NCBI RefSeq assembly: GCF_004010955.1
Contig: NZ_CP025227.1
Coordinates: 558,001 to 622,000 of the forward strand
Length of the DNA: 64,000 nucleotides
Reading direction: 5' to 3'
Source of the DNA: Actinomyces wuliandei
Lineage (GTDB): Bacteria; Actinomycetota; Actinomycetes; Actinomycetales; Actinomycetaceae
Shown: piece by piece, positions 1 to 9,751 of the stretch
How the letters are laid out: every line of letters starts with the position of its first letter
Numbering within the stretch: the stretch's first letter is position 1
Program-made: the position numbers and the translations under genes
The notes under the pieces: model-generated
What the model was told of the DNA's origin: nothing
Databases searched by the model: none
Seen by the model: the letters and a program-made list of their open reading frames with translations, nothing else

Positions 1-1
1 G

Positions 2-139
2 TGCACCCGCTACGGGCTGCCGCGCAAGCGCCTCATGCGGGTCGTGACCAAGCTTCTCTCGGACGGTTGGGAACGTCGCGGAGGCGACGGGGTCGACCGC
101 CTCATCCAGCTCCTGACAAGGATGGTGCCCTCAGCATGA
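2..139 (+). CDS. C-terminal end of a probable geranylgeranyl reductase family protein (partial)
   Basis: Only the last 45 codons are in the window. They read in frame from base 2 to a TGA at 137-139 and end in an amphipathic helix (around RLIQLLTRMV). The stop overlaps the nuoA ATG at 136. In other actinobacteria an FAD-dependent geranylgeranyl reductase family gene, thought to saturate isoprenoid chains such as menaquinone side chains, sits directly upstream of nuoA, and the tail fits that family. The identification rests mainly on position; the catalytic and FAD-binding parts lie outside the window. Confidence 0.55.
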   Translation, partial: CTRYGLPRKRLMRVVTKLLSDGWERRGGDGVDRLIQLLTRMVPSA

Positions 140-495
140 ACCCGTACGCGTCACTGCTCATCATGGCCGGGGTGGCTCTCCTGGTCGCTGTCGGGGGGCT
201 CGCGCTGAGCGCCGTCATCAGCCCGGGACGGCGCAACCGGGTCAAGGTCGCCAACTACGAGTGCGGTATCGACCCCACCCCCGCCAACACTGAGCACGGC
301 CGCTTCCCCGTCTCCTTCTACCTGGTGGGCATGACCTTCATCATCTTCGATGTGGAGGTCGTCTTCCTCTACCCCTGGGCCACAGCCTTTGCCCGGTTGG
401 GGTTCTTCGGGCTGAGTGCCGCGCTGGTCTTTATCGCCCTGATCACGGTGCCCTACGTCCTGGAGTGGCGCCGTGGCGGACTGGACTGGGACTGA
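136..495 (+). CDS. nuoA: NADH-quinone oxidoreductase subunit A
   Basis: This 119-residue membrane subunit belongs to the proton-pumping arm of complex I. It has an N-terminal membrane helix, the conserved loop YECGIDP after it, and two further helices around the motif FIIFDVEVVFLYPWA, which is diagnostic for NuoA. The ATG at 136 is preferred over the longer in-frame extension to base 1, because that extension is the reading-frame shadow of the upstream gene. It is the first of fourteen nuo genes and overlaps the upstream stop by 3 nt, so it is probably co-transcribed with the reductase gene. Confidence 0.97.
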   Translation: MNPYASLLIMAGVALLVAVGGLALSAVISPGRRNRVKVANYECGIDPTPANTEHGRFPVSFYLVGMTFIIFDVEVVFLYPWATAFARLGFFGLSAALVFIALITVPYVLEWRRGGLDWD

Positions 496-510
496 GAAAG
501 GACGCTGGTC

Positions 511-1131
511 ATGAGCATGAAGAAGCACAACGCCTTCATGGCGTCCATCCCCTCCAAGCGGGACGACCCCTACGCGCAGGCGGCCAGCGAGGTGGACTCG
601 CCGGGCTTCCTGCTGACCACCGTGGAGCGGCTGGCGGGCCTGGCGCAGGCCCGGTCCATGTGGCCGGTGACCATGGGGCTGGCCTGCTGCGCCATTGAGA
701 TGATGGCGGCGGGCACCCCCCGCTTTGACATGGCGCGCTTCGGGTGGGAGGTCTTCCGGGCCTCGCCGCGCCACGCCGACGTCATGATCGTCTCGGGCCG
801 TGTCTCCCACAAGATGGCACCCATCGTGCGCAACGTCTACGACTCCATGCCAGAGCCCAAGTGGGTTATCTCCATGGGGGCCTGCGCCTCCAGCGGCGGG
901 ATCTTCAACAACTACGCCATCGTCCAGGGGTGTGACCACATCGTCCCGGTGGACATCTACCTGCCCGGCTGCCCTCCGCGCCCCGAGATGCTGCTCAACG
1001 CCATGCTGGAGCTGACCCGCCAGGTGGAGCGCAAGCCGCTGTTCCGCCACCGTGAGGAGATCGCCCGGGCGGTGGAGGCCGCCGCGCTGGAGGCCACGCC
1101 CCTCCACGAGATGAAGGGGCAGCTGGCATGA
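511..1131 (+). CDS. nuoB: NADH-quinone oxidoreductase subunit B
   Basis: NuoB (206 aa) carries the terminal [4Fe-4S] cluster N2 that passes electrons to quinone. The ligands are visible: the adjacent Cys59-Cys60 pair (LACCAIEMM), Cys125 in the GACASSGG loop and Cys154 in the LPGCPPRPE motif. A GAAAGGA ribosome-binding site lies just before the ATG. The gene follows nuoA by 15 nt and its TGA overlaps the nuoC ATG by 4 nt, which suggests translational coupling. Confidence 0.98.
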   Translation: MSMKKHNAFMASIPSKRDDPYAQAASEVDSPGFLLTTVERLAGLAQARSMWPVTMGLACCAIEMMAAGTPRFDMARFGWEVFRASPRHADVMIVSGRVSHKMAPIVRNVYDSMPEPKWVISMGACASSGGIFNNYAIVQGCDHIVPVDIYLPGCPPRPEMLLNAMLELTRQVERKPLFRHREEIARAVEAAALEATPLHEMKGQLA

Positions 1132-1916
1132 GCGACACGACCGGCAAGACCGCTGTCGGCCCCGCTGCTGGCAAGGGCGCCGAGGCTGTTGTGGCAGCCG
1201 TTCCCGCCGTCCCTGAGGTCGTGCCCGGGACCCCCGTGCGGCCCGAGCTGCGGGCCGAGGTCATCGGCACCGCCACGGGCCAGTTCGGCGCCGCCGACGC
1301 CGGGGACACCTCCGGCTACGGGGGTCACCGCGAGGTCACCACCCTGGCTCCCGCCGCCACGCGTCCCTACGGGTCCTGGTTCGACGACGTCGTCGACCAC
1401 CTCATTGAGGACCTGGCCGCCGCCGGGGTGGACCCGGCCGGGGCCGTTGAGAAGGTCGTGGTCGAGCACGGCGAGCTCACGCTGTTTGTCGCTCGTGAGC
1501 ACCTGCTTGACGTGGTGCGCCCCCTGCGTGACGACCAGGACCTGCGCTTCGAGCTGTGCCTGGGCACCAGCGGCGTGCACTACCCCCGGCTGGCGGGGCG
1601 CGAGCTCCACGCCTGCCTGGAGCTGATGAGCCTGACCCACGGCGGGCGACAGCTGCGCCTGCAGGTCGCCTGCCCCCAGGACGACCCGCACGTGCCCTCC
1701 GTCGTGTCCGTCTACCCGGGTAACGACTGGCACGAGCGCGAGACCTGGGACCTCATGGGGATCGTCTTCGACGGGCACCCGAGCCTGACCCGCACCGCCA
1801 TGCCCGACGACTGGGTGGGCCACCCCCAGCGCAAGGACTACCCGCTCGGTGGCATTCCCGTGGACTACCGGGGCGCCACCACCCCGCCCGCCGACACCCG
1901 GAGGTCCTACCGCTGA
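1128..1916 (+). CDS. nuoC: NADH-quinone oxidoreductase subunit C
   Basis: NuoC (262 aa) is a hydrophilic subunit of the connecting module that holds NuoB and NuoD. The first ~75 residues are an Ala/Gly/Pro-rich extension typical of actinobacterial NuoC. The core 30-kDa-subunit signature is near the C-terminus ([16 protein letters not shown], then LTR and a KDYPLGG motif). It starts with an ATG inside the nuoB stop (4-nt overlap) and ends with a TGATG junction to nuoD. Confidence 0.97.
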   Translation: MSDTTGKTAVGPAAGKGAEAVVAAVPAVPEVVPGTPVRPELRAEVIGTATGQFGAADAGDTSGYGGHREVTTLAPAATRPYGSWFDDVVDHLIEDLAAAGVDPAGAVEKVVVEHGELTLFVAREHLLDVVRPLRDDQDLRFELCLGTSGVHYPRLAGRELHACLELMSLTHGGRQLRLQVACPQDDPHVPSVVSVYPGNDWHERETWDLMGIVFDGHPSLTRTAMPDDWVGHPQRKDYPLGGIPVDYRGATTPPADTRRSYR

Positions 1917-3298
1917 TGAGCACCACCGTTCACGCCACCGGCCCGGCCACGGACAACCTGGCCGCAGGGGCTGAGCAGTTCACCCTCAGCGGCGGGGACT
2001 GGGACGAGGTCGCCGCCCAGATCGCCACGCGCGACGAGGCCGACCGCCTGCGCAACGACCGCATCGTGCTCAACATGGGGCCGGTCCACCCCTCGACCCA
2101 CGGGGTGCTGCGCCTGGTGCTGGAGGTTGACGGGGAGACCGTCACCGAGGTCCGCGTGGGCACCGGCTACCTCCACACCGGTATCGAGAAGAACATGGAG
2201 TACCGCACCTGGGTCCAGGGTGAGACCTTCGTGACCCGCATGGACTACGTGGCTCCCTTCTTCCAGGAGGTGGGCTACGCCCTGGCGGTGGAGAGGCTCC
2301 TGGGGATCACTGCGGACGTCCCGGAGAAGGCCACGGTGACCCGTGTGCTCCTCATGGAGCTCAACCGCATCGCCTCCCACGTGGTTGCGGTAGGCACCGG
2401 GGGCAACGAGATGGGCGGCACCACGCTCATGACCATCGCCTTCCGGTGCCGCGAGAACATCCTCAAGGCCTTCGAGATGGTCTCCGGCCTGAGGATGAAC
2501 CACGCCTTCGTCCGTCCCGGGGGGCTGGCCCAGGACCTCCCCGAGGGCTTCACGGAGTTCGTGCGCTCGGTCATGCCGGACATCAAGAACGACATCCACG
2601 AGCTCGAGCTGCTGCTCATGGAGAACCCGATCCTCAAGTCCCGGTTCATCGGGGTGGGGGAGATCAGCCTGGCGGGCGGCCTGGCCCTGGGGCTGACCGG
2701 GCCCTGCCTGCGTGCCGCCGGCTACCCCCTGGACATCCGGCGCACCAGCCCTTACTGCGGCTACGAGACCTACGACTTCGACGTCCCCGTCTACGACCGC
2801 TCCGACTGCTACAACCGCTTGTGCCTGCGCCTGGACGAGGCCTACGAGTCGCTGAGGATCGTCTCCCAGTGCCTGGACCGCCTGGAGGACATCAGCGCTC
2901 GCGGCACCGACCCCTCCAACACCACCATGGTGGCCGACCCCACCATCGCCTGGCCCGCCCGCATGGCGATCGCCACCGACGGCCAGGGGCAGTCCCTGGA
3001 GCACGTCCGCGAGATCATGGGTACCTCGATGGAGTCCCTCATCCACCACTTCAAGCTGGTGACCCAGGGCTTCCGGGTCCCGGCGGGCCAGGTCTACCAG
3101 ACGGTGGAGCACGCCAAGGGCGTCCTGGGCGTCCACGCCGTCTCCGACGGCGGGACCCGCCCCTACCGGGTCCACTTCCGGGACCCCTCCTTCTCCAACC
3201 TGCAGTCGGTGGCCATGATGGGTGAGGGCGGCATGATCGCCGACCTCGTCCCCGCCCTGGCCTCGATCGACCCCGTCCTGGGAGGTGTGGACCGCTGA
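1916..3298 (+). CDS. nuoD: NADH-quinone oxidoreductase subunit D
   Basis: NuoD (460 aa) is the 49-kDa subunit, derived from hydrogenase large subunits, that forms most of the quinone-binding pocket next to cluster N2. The GPVHPSTHG loop is at residues 55-63 with the quinone-site His58 and His62. The family blocks [11 protein letters not shown] and [16 protein letters not shown] are intact, and the C-terminus ([18 protein letters not shown]) is the usual family ending. It overlaps nuoC and nuoE by one base each through TGATG junctions. Confidence 0.98.
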   Translation: MSTTVHATGPATDNLAAGAEQFTLSGGDWDEVAAQIATRDEADRLRNDRIVLNMGPVHPSTHGVLRLVLEVDGETVTEVRVGTGYLHTGIEKNMEYRTWVQGETFVTRMDYVAPFFQEVGYALAVERLLGITADVPEKATVTRVLLMELNRIASHVVAVGTGGNEMGGTTLMTIAFRCRENILKAFEMVSGLRMNHAFVRPGGLAQDLPEGFTEFVRSVMPDIKNDIHELELLLMENPILKSRFIGVGEISLAGGLALGLTGPCLRAAGYPLDIRRTSPYCGYETYDFDVPVYDRSDCYNRLCLRLDEAYESLRIVSQCLDRLEDISARGTDPSNTTMVADPTIAWPARMAIATDGQGQSLEHVREIMGTSMESLIHHFKLVTQGFRVPAGQVYQTVEHAKGVLGVHAVSDGGTRPYRVHFRDPSFSNLQSVAMMGEGGMIADLVPALASIDPVLGGVDR

Positions 3299-4092
3299 TG
3301 AGCACCACCGAGACCGCCAACGACGCCGCAGGAGCAGGCGCGGCCGTGCCACAGGTCCCCGCCGGGGCCAGCGGCCAGGAGGCTGACCTCGCCGTCACCG
3401 CCTCTGCCCTGGGATACTCGCCCGAGGTCCTGGCCCGGCTCGACGCCGACATCGCCGAGATCATCGCGCGCTACCCGGTCGGCCACGAGCGCAGTGCGCT
3501 CATCCCCATGCTCCACCTCATCCAGAGCGTGGACGGCTACGTCTCCCCGGCGGGCATCGCGTTGTGCGCGGACCGCCTGGCCCTCACCCGCTCCGAGGTC
3601 AGCGCGGTGGCCACCTTCTACAGCCAGTTCCGCCGCCACCCGGCGGGCCGGTACCACGTGGGGGTGTGCACCAACGCCCTGTGTGCCGTCATGGGCGGGG
3701 ACGAGGTCTGGCAGGCCGTGACGGACCACACCGGGCTGGGCAGCGACGAGACCAGCGAGGACGGCACCATCAGCCTGGAGCGGCTGGAGTGCAACGCTGC
3801 CTGCGACTACGCCCCCGTGGTCATGGTCAACTGGGAGTTCTTCGACCGCCAGACCCCTGCCAGCGCGGTGGCCCTGGTGGAGGCCCTGGAGCGGGGAGAG
3901 GACGTGACCCCCACGCGCGGCCCCGAGACGGTGCCGACCTTCCGGGAGAACGAGCGGTTGCTGGCAGGCTTCGAGGACGGCCGGGCGCAGGAGGGGCCGG
4001 GGGTGGGGCAGCCCTCCCTCCAGGGCCTGGGACTTGCCCGCAGCCAGGGGTGGACAGCCCCCCGGGAGACCAGTGAGGAGGACAGCAAGTGA
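3298..4092 (+). CDS. nuoE: NADH-quinone oxidoreductase subunit E
   Basis: NuoE (264 aa) is a thioredoxin-fold subunit that binds the off-path [2Fe-2S] cluster N1a in the NADH-dehydrogenase module. The four ligands are Cys124 and Cys129 (CTNALC) and Cys165 and Cys169 (CNAAC). The N-terminal ~35 residues are Ala/Gly-rich. The C-terminal ~60 residues after the ferredoxin domain (from about TRGPETVPTF) are an extension not found in short NuoE proteins. It shares a GTGA overlap with nuoF. Confidence 0.97.
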   Translation: MSTTETANDAAGAGAAVPQVPAGASGQEADLAVTASALGYSPEVLARLDADIAEIIARYPVGHERSALIPMLHLIQSVDGYVSPAGIALCADRLALTRSEVSAVATFYSQFRRHPAGRYHVGVCTNALCAVMGGDEVWQAVTDHTGLGSDETSEDGTISLERLECNAACDYAPVVMVNWEFFDRQTPASAVALVEALERGEDVTPTRGPETVPTFRENERLLAGFEDGRAQEGPGVGQPSLQGLGLARSQGWTAPRETSEEDSK

Positions 4093-5450
4093 GCGACGCG
4101 TCTGCCACCACCCCCGGAGGAGCCTCCGAGGTCGGCTACACCGCTGCGGGCACCCTGACCCCGGTGCTCACCGACCTGTGGGACGTCGAGCAGTCCTGGA
4201 CCCTGGAGACCTATCGGGCCCACGGCGGCTACCAGGGCCTGGAGCGGGCGCTGACCATGTCCGCAGAGGAGCTGGTGGAGCTGGTCAAGGAGTCCGGCCT
4301 GCGCGGGCGCGGAGGCGCGGGGTTCCCCACCGGGCTGAAGTGGTCCTTCCTGCCCCCGCCTGACGGCGGCCCCCGCTACCTGGTCGTCAACGCCGACGAG
4401 TCCGAGCCAGGGACCTGCAAGGACATCCCGACCCTCATGGCCAACCCCCAGGCGCTGGTAGAGGGAGTGGCCATCACCTCGCGCGCCATCGGCTGCGACC
4501 ACGCCTTCGTCTACCTGCGCGGGGAGGTCTCCCACGTCTACCGCCGCCTCCTGGCTGCGGTGCGCGAGGCCGCCGAGGCGGGGCTGCTGGAGACGGGCTT
4601 TGGGCTGGACGGGCACCAGCCCCTGCGCATCACCGCCCACGCGGGCGCGGGAGCCTACATCTGTGGTGAGGAGACCGCCCTGCTGGACTCCCTGGAGGGA
4701 CGTCGGGGCCACCCCCGCCTCAAGCCTCCCTTCCCGGCGGTGGCGGGCCTGTACGCCAGGCCCACAGTGGTCAACAACGTGGAGACCATCGCCTCCGTCC
4801 CGGGGATCCTGGCCCGGGGAGCCCGGTGGTACTCAGCCATGGGCACGGAGAAGTCCAAGGGACATGGGATCTTCTCCGTCTCCGGGCACGTCGTCCGTCC
4901 CGGCCAGTACGAGGCCCCCTTCGGCATCACCATGCGCGAGCTCATCGAGCTCTCCGGCGGTGTCCGCCCCGGCCACGAGCTGAAGTTCTGGGTCCCGGGA
5001 GGGTCCTCGACCCCGATCTTCGGCCCGGAGGAGCTCGACGTCCCCCTGGACTACGAGTCCGTTGTCGGTGCCGGCTCCATGCTGGGTACCCGGGCGCTCC
5101 AGGTCTTTGACGACACCGTCTCCGTGGTGCGCGTGGTGACCCGTTGGACCGAGTTCTACCAGCACGAGTCCTGCGGCAAGTGCACGCCCTGTCGCGAGGG
5201 CACCTACTGGATGCGCCAGATCATGCTGCGCCTGGAGGCGGGGAGGGGTCTGCCCGGGGACGTGGACAAGCTGGAGGACATCGCGGGCAACATCGCCGGG
5301 CGCTCCTTCTGCGCCCTGGGCGACGCCTCAGCCACTCCGGTCCTGTCCGGTATCGCGAGGTTCCGCACGGAGTTCGAGGCGGGGTACACCACCCCTGCCA
5401 GCGAGCTCTTCCCCTACGCGGCCTCCTCCACCTTCGAAAGCGCACGGTGA
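4089..5450 (+). CDS. nuoF: NADH-quinone oxidoreductase subunit F (NADH- and FMN-binding)
   Basis: NuoF (453 aa) oxidises NADH through FMN and passes electrons to the [4Fe-4S] cluster N3. The FMN-binding glycine loop GRGGAGFPTG is at residues 73-82, the NADH-site segment with NADESEPGT follows, and the N3 ligands are Cys362, Cys365 and Cys368 (SCGKCTPCR) plus Cys408 (SFCALGD). Translation begins at a GTG within the nuoE stop codon. Only three bases separate it from nuoG. Confidence 0.98.
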   Translation: MSDASATTPGGASEVGYTAAGTLTPVLTDLWDVEQSWTLETYRAHGGYQGLERALTMSAEELVELVKESGLRGRGGAGFPTGLKWSFLPPPDGGPRYLVVNADESEPGTCKDIPTLMANPQALVEGVAITSRAIGCDHAFVYLRGEVSHVYRRLLAAVREAAEAGLLETGFGLDGHQPLRITAHAGAGAYICGEETALLDSLEGRRGHPRLKPPFPAVAGLYARPTVVNNVETIASVPGILARGARWYSAMGTEKSKGHGIFSVSGHVVRPGQYEAPFGITMRELIELSGGVRPGHELKFWVPGGSSTPIFGPEELDVPLDYESVVGAGSMLGTRALQVFDDTVSVVRVVTRWTEFYQHESCGKCTPCREGTYWMRQIMLRLEAGRGLPGDVDKLEDIAGNIAGRSFCALGDASATPVLSGIARFRTEFEAGYTTPASELFPYAASSTFESAR

Positions 5451-5453
5451 GCC

Positions 5454-8288
5454 ATGACCCAGACGACTGCGACCACGCCTGCCAGCGAGCCCGCCGTCGA
5501 GATGGTCTCGATGACCATCGACGGGGTGCCCGTGACCGTGGAGAAGGGCACGCTGCTGATCCGGGCGGCGGAGAAGGTGGGGGTGCGTATCCCCCGGTTC
5601 TGCGACCACCCGCTGCTGGCCCCCTCCGCCAGCTGCCGTCAGTGCCTGGTGGAGGTGGCCATGCCCGGGCGCGACGGAGTCGTGCGCCCCATGCCCAAGC
5701 CCCAGCCCTCCTGTGCCATGACGGCCATGGAGGGGATGGAGGTCTCCACCCAGGCCACCAGCGCGGTCGCTGCGAAGGCCCAGGCCGGGACCATGGAGTT
5801 CCTCCTGGTCAACCACCCCCTGGACTGCCCCGTGTGCGACAAGGGCGGGGAGTGCCCCCTGCAGAACCAGGCCCTGGAGCTCATGGCCTCGGGTGCCCAG
5901 TCAGCCACCCGCTTTACTGACGTCAAGCGGACCTTTCCCAAGCCTCTGCGCCTGACCAGCAACATCCTGCTGGACCGGGACCGCTGCATCCTGTGCCAGC
6001 GCTGCGTGCGTTTCGCCGACCAGATCCCCGGCGACCCTTTTGTCGCGCTGCAAGGGCGTGGTGGCGGGCACCCGCCCGTGGACATGGACGGCCGTGCCGA
6101 GCACTCCGGGGGACTGTACTCCGAGCAGATCGGCCGCTTCGACACCCAGGTGCTCGACTTCCACGACCCCTGCCACGCAGAGCAGCCGGGGAGCACCGGC
6201 CAGGCGGACCAGCAGACCATCCGCGGTGCGCACGGGCTGGCCGGGGACGGCTCCGCCACGGGGCCCGGGGGAGACCCCGCCGTGGCCGGCGGCCTGGCCG
6301 CAGGTCCCGGGCTCGGTCGCGGCGCTGAGGAGCTGGACGTCTCCGGTCGTCCCTTCGCGTCCTACTTCTCAGGCAACATCATCCAGATCTGCCCTGTCGG
6401 CGCGCTGACCAGCGCCCGCTACCGGTTCCGTGCCCGGCCCATGGACCTGGTCTCCACCGACTCGGTGACCGAGCACGACGCCTCCGGTTCTGCCATCCGG
6501 GTGGACATGCGTCGCGGGGTGGTGCTGCGGCGCCTGGCAGGTGAGGATCCCGAGGTCAACGAGGAGTGGATCACCGACAAGGACCGCTTCGCCTTCCCCT
6601 GGTCCTCCCAGGAGGACCGTCTCAGCGTCCCGCTGGTGCGCGAGGAGGAGACCGGCGAGCTGGTCCCCACCTCCTGGTCCGACGCCCTGGACGTGGCTGC
6701 CCGCGGCCTGTCCCAGGCCGTGGCCGACGGCGGTGTCGGGCTCCTGCCCGGGGCGCGCCTGACCCTGGAGGACGGCTGGGCCTGGTCCCGTTTCGCCCGC
6801 GCCGTCCTGGGGACCAACGACATTGACCAGCGCGTGCGCCACCACAGTGCCGAGGAGGAGTCCTTCCTGGCTGCCCGGGTGGCAGGCACCGGCCTGGGCG
6901 CGGTGACCTACCGGTCCCTGGAGACGGCCGGGCAGGTGCTTCTGGTGGCGCTGGAGCCCGAGGACGAGTGCGGTGCCCTGTTCCTGCGACTACGCAAGGG
7001 AGCACGCTCCGGAGGCGTCGCGGTGGCGACGGTGGCGACCAGCCTGACCAGGGGGACCCGTAAGCTGGACGCCACCGTGGTCCTCAGCGCTCCCGGGCAG
7101 GAGGCCCGGGTGGTGGAGGGCCTGGCTGCAAGCCACCCAGGGCTGGTGGAGGCGCTGTCGGCCGAGGGCGCCACGATCCTGGTGGGGGAGCGGGCCGCTG
7201 CGGTGCCGGGCCTGCTGGCAGCCGTGGACGCCCTGGCCAGGGCCACCGGCGCCCGGCTGGCCTGGGTGCCACGTCGTTCCGGCGAACGTGGTGGCGTGGA
7301 GGCAGGCTTGCTGCCAGGACTGCTGCCCGGAGGCAGGCCCGTGGACGACGCTGCTGCCCGGGCACAGGTGGAGCAGGCGTGGGGCCTGGGACAGGGGCAC
7401 CACCTCCCCTCCGCACCGGGACGTGACACCAGTGCCATCCTGTCCGCCCTGGAGGACGGCAGCCTCAAGGGCGCTGTCGTCGGTGGCGTGGACCTGCGAG
7501 ACCTCCCCGACCCCGGCCTGGCGGCCACGGGCCTGGGTGGCGCGGGCTTCCTGGTCCAGCTGGAGGTGCGCCGCACCGAGGTCAGCAGGTACGCCGACGT
7601 CGTCCTCCCCGTCGCACCGGCCGTGGAGAAGAACGGGACCTTTGTCAACTGGGAGGGCCGGGTGCGTCCCTTCGGCCAGGCCCACGTCTCCCGCGCGCGC
7701 ACCGACCGCCAGGTGCTGGGCATGCTGGCTGCGGAGATGGGCTCGGACCTGCACGTGGACAGCCTGGAGGCTGTCCACGCCACCTACGCCGGGCTGGGGC
7801 TGTGGGACGGGGCACGCCCGGGTGCCATCACCGTCCCTGGAACCCAGGGGCGGCCCGGGGACGGCAGCCCCCGCTCCTCGTCACCGTCGTCGGCTCCTGC
7901 TGCTGTGGACGCTGCGGACCGGGCCGCAGGCTCTGCCTCAGGGGACGTGGTGCCAGGCAGCGGCCTGCCTGCGGTGCTGGCCACTCACAAGCCCATGCTG
8001 GACGCCGGGCGCCTCCTGGTGGGCGAGCCCTTCCTGGCTGCCACCGCCATGCGCCCAGTGGCACGCCTGGGAGCAGACCTTGCTGCCGGGCTGGGGGTGG
8101 TCGGTGGTGAGCCCGTCACGGTCTCTACGATGGCGGGGGCGATCACGCTGCCGGCTGTCGTGGGTGGTGTGGCTGAGGGCTCCGTGTGGCTGCCGGAGTG
8201 CTCAGCAGGCTCTGTCGTGCACCAGACCCTGGCGGCAGGGCACGGTTCCTACGTGAGCGTCTCAACCAGTGCGGAGGTCCCCAGGTGA
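5454..8288 (+). CDS. nuoG: NADH-quinone oxidoreductase subunit G, lacking the N7 cluster and with an insertion in the N4 domain
   Basis: NuoG (944 aa) is the large iron-sulfur subunit of the NADH module. Ligands of N1b (Cys50, 61, 64, 87), N5 (His121, Cys125, 128, 134) and N4 (Cys178, 181, 184, 313) are present. Cys184 and Cys313 are 129 residues apart, whereas the usual spacing is about 45. The extra stretch (about residues 205-300) is rich in Gly, Ala, Asp and Pro. The optional N7 cluster motif CxxCxxxC-x27-C is replaced at every ligand position (Thr339, Asp342, Ser346, Thr374), while the surrounding sequence stays typical. The rest is a molybdopterin-oxidoreductase-like domain with a low-complexity Ser/Ala/Pro linker near residues 800-830. 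It overlaps nuoH by 4 nt. Confidence 0.96.
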   Translation: MTQTTATTPASEPAVEMVSMTIDGVPVTVEKGTLLIRAAEKVGVRIPRFCDHPLLAPSASCRQCLVEVAMPGRDGVVRPMPKPQPSCAMTAMEGMEVSTQATSAVAAKAQAGTMEFLLVNHPLDCPVCDKGGECPLQNQALELMASGAQSATRFTDVKRTFPKPLRLTSNILLDRDRCILCQRCVRFADQIPGDPFVALQGRGGGHPPVDMDGRAEHSGGLYSEQIGRFDTQVLDFHDPCHAEQPGSTGQADQQTIRGAHGLAGDGSATGPGGDPAVAGGLAAGPGLGRGAEELDVSGRPFASYFSGNIIQICPVGALTSARYRFRARPMDLVSTDSVTEHDASGSAIRVDMRRGVVLRRLAGEDPEVNEEWITDKDRFAFPWSSQEDRLSVPLVREEETGELVPTSWSDALDVAARGLSQAVADGGVGLLPGARLTLEDGWAWSRFARAVLGTNDIDQRVRHHSAEEESFLAARVAGTGLGAVTYRSLETAGQVLLVALEPEDECGALFLRLRKGARSGGVAVATVATSLTRGTRKLDATVVLSAPGQEARVVEGLAASHPGLVEALSAEGATILVGERAAAVPGLLAAVDALARATGARLAWVPRRSGERGGVEAGLLPGLLPGGRPVDDAAARAQVEQAWGLGQGHHLPSAPGRDTSAILSALEDGSLKGAVVGGVDLRDLPDPGLAATGLGGAGFLVQLEVRRTEVSRYADVVLPVAPAVEKNGTFVNWEGRVRPFGQAHVSRARTDRQVLGMLAAEMGSDLHVDSLEAVHATYAGLGLWDGARPGAITVPGTQGRPGDGSPRSSSPSSAPAAVDAADRAAGSASGDVVPGSGLPAVLATHKPMLDAGRLLVGEPFLAATAMRPVARLGADLAAGLGVVGGEPVTVSTMAGAITLPAVVGGVAEGSVWLPECSAGSVVHQTLAAGHGSYVSVSTSAEVPR

Positions 8289-9751
8289 CTACGACCCAGA
8301 TCCTCGCGACTGCGACCCAGCCGGGTGCCGGGGGCGTGGCCGCCGACTTCTCCCAGGAGACCTGGTGGCTCACCCTCATCAAGGCAGTCTTCGTCGTCGC
8401 CTTCCTCATCGTCAGCGTCCTCATGGTCTTGTGGGTGGAGCGGCGCGGGCTCGGCCGGATGCAGACCCGGCTGGGTCCTAACGTCAACGGCCCCTTCGGG
8501 CTGCTCCAGGCGGTCGCTGACGCGGGCAAGCTGATCCTGAAGGAGGACTTCTGGCTGCGGGGGGCTGAGAGGGCCGTCTACCTCCTGGCCCCCGTCATCG
8601 CCGCGCTCAGTGCCTTCATGGTCTACGCGGTCATCCCCTTCGGACCTCAGGTGAGCATCCTCGGCCACAGCACCCCCCTGCAGCTGACCGACTTCCCCGC
8701 CTCCGTCCTCTACATCCTGGCTATCACCGCCTTCGGGGTCTACGGCATCATCCTGGGAGGATGGTCTGCCCACTCCACCTACCCCCTGTTCGGGGCCGTG
8801 CGCAGTGCCGCCCAGGTGATCTCCTACGAGCTAAGCATGAGCCTGTCCATCCTCACCGTCTTCCTGGTCTCGGGGACGATGTCCACCTCCGGCATCGTCT
8901 CCGCGCAGGAGAGGGTCTGGTGGGCGGTAGCCATGCTCCCCAGCTTCGTCATCTACGTGATCTCGATGGTCGGAGAGGTCAACCGTCTTCCGTTTGACCT
9001 GCCGGAGGCGGAGGGTGAGCTCGTGGCCGGGCACATGGTGGAGTACTCCTCCATGAAGTTCGCCTGGTACTTCCTGGCGGAGTACATCAACATGTTCAAC
9101 GTCTCGGCGGTGTGCGTCACCCTGTTCCTGGGAGGCTGGAGGTCGGTGCTCCTGGCCAGCTTCTGGGAGGGGGCCAACAGCGGGTGGTGGCCCATGCTCT
9201 GGTTCGTTGCCAAGGTGTGGGTGGTCATGTTCCTCATGGTCTGGACCCGGGGGACCCTGGTGCGCATCCGCTACGACCAGTTCATGAGGCTGGGCTGGAA
9301 GGTCCTCATCCCGGTGTCCCTGGTCTGGTTCGTGCTCGTGGCCGTTGTCCAGGCCTACCGCACCTTCTCCGGTGCCTCGGTGCAGTCGCTGCTGCTGGTG
9401 CTCGCTGCGGTCTTCCTCGTGGCCATGGTGGTCCTCTTCCTCCTGCCCGACGACCAGGGGGAGCAGGACGACGGGGTTGAGGAGCCGCAGCTCCTCGGTG
9501 CGCGTACCGGGGACGACGGCGACCTGGCCGAGGTGACCGTCCCCGGGGAGGAGCACCTGGCCTTTGCCGGCGGCTACCCGGTGCCGCCCCTTCCCGGCCA
9601 GCACCTTCCGCCCTCTCCGCGCGCCCGGCGTGGCGGGGAGCGGGGGCAGGACAGCCACCTCCCCTCGCACCGATCCTCCCAGGACGCGGCGGCACTGCCG
9701 GCGTCCACCACCAACCTCGCGGCTGACGCCCAGGAGGGACCTGATGACTGA
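8285..9751 (+). CDS. nuoH: NADH-quinone oxidoreductase subunit H
   Basis: NuoH (488 aa) is the membrane subunit that joins the peripheral arm to the pump and completes the quinone tunnel. Eight to nine membrane helices are visible, with the family segments [28 protein letters not shown] and [13 protein letters not shown]. The GTG at 8285, inside the nuoG stop, is chosen over an upstream ATG because the longer version only adds nuoG shadow sequence. The last ~110 residues form a hydrophilic, Pro/Asp/Glu-rich cytoplasmic tail that is longer than in most bacteria. Confidence 0.96.
   Translation: MTTTQILATATQPGAGGVAADFSQETWWLTLIKAVFVVAFLIVSVLMVLWVERRGLGRMQTRLGPNVNGPFGLLQAVADAGKLILKEDFWLRGAERAVYLLAPVIAALSAFMVYAVIPFGPQVSILGHSTPLQLTDFPASVLYILAITAFGVYGIILGGWSAHSTYPLFGAVRSAAQVISYELSMSLSILTVFLVSGTMSTSGIVSAQERVWWAVAMLPSFVIYVISMVGEVNRLPFDLPEAEGELVAGHMVEYSSMKFAWYFLAEYINMFNVSAVCVTLFLGGWRSVLLASFWEGANSGWWPMLWFVAKVWVVMFLMVWTRGTLVRIRYDQFMRLGWKVLIPVSLVWFVLVAVVQAYRTFSGASVQSLLLVLAAVFLVAMVVLFLLPDDQGEQDDGVEEPQLLGARTGDDGDLAEVTVPGEEHLAFAGGYPVPPLPGQHLPPSPRARRGGERGQDSHLPSHRSSQDAAALPASTTNLAADAQEGPDD

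Noticed and set aside
1907..3352. A 481-codon minus-strand frame opposite nuoD.
   Set aside because: High GC removes stop codons on both strands; the translated sequence has no domain, and nuoD on the plus strand is unambiguous.
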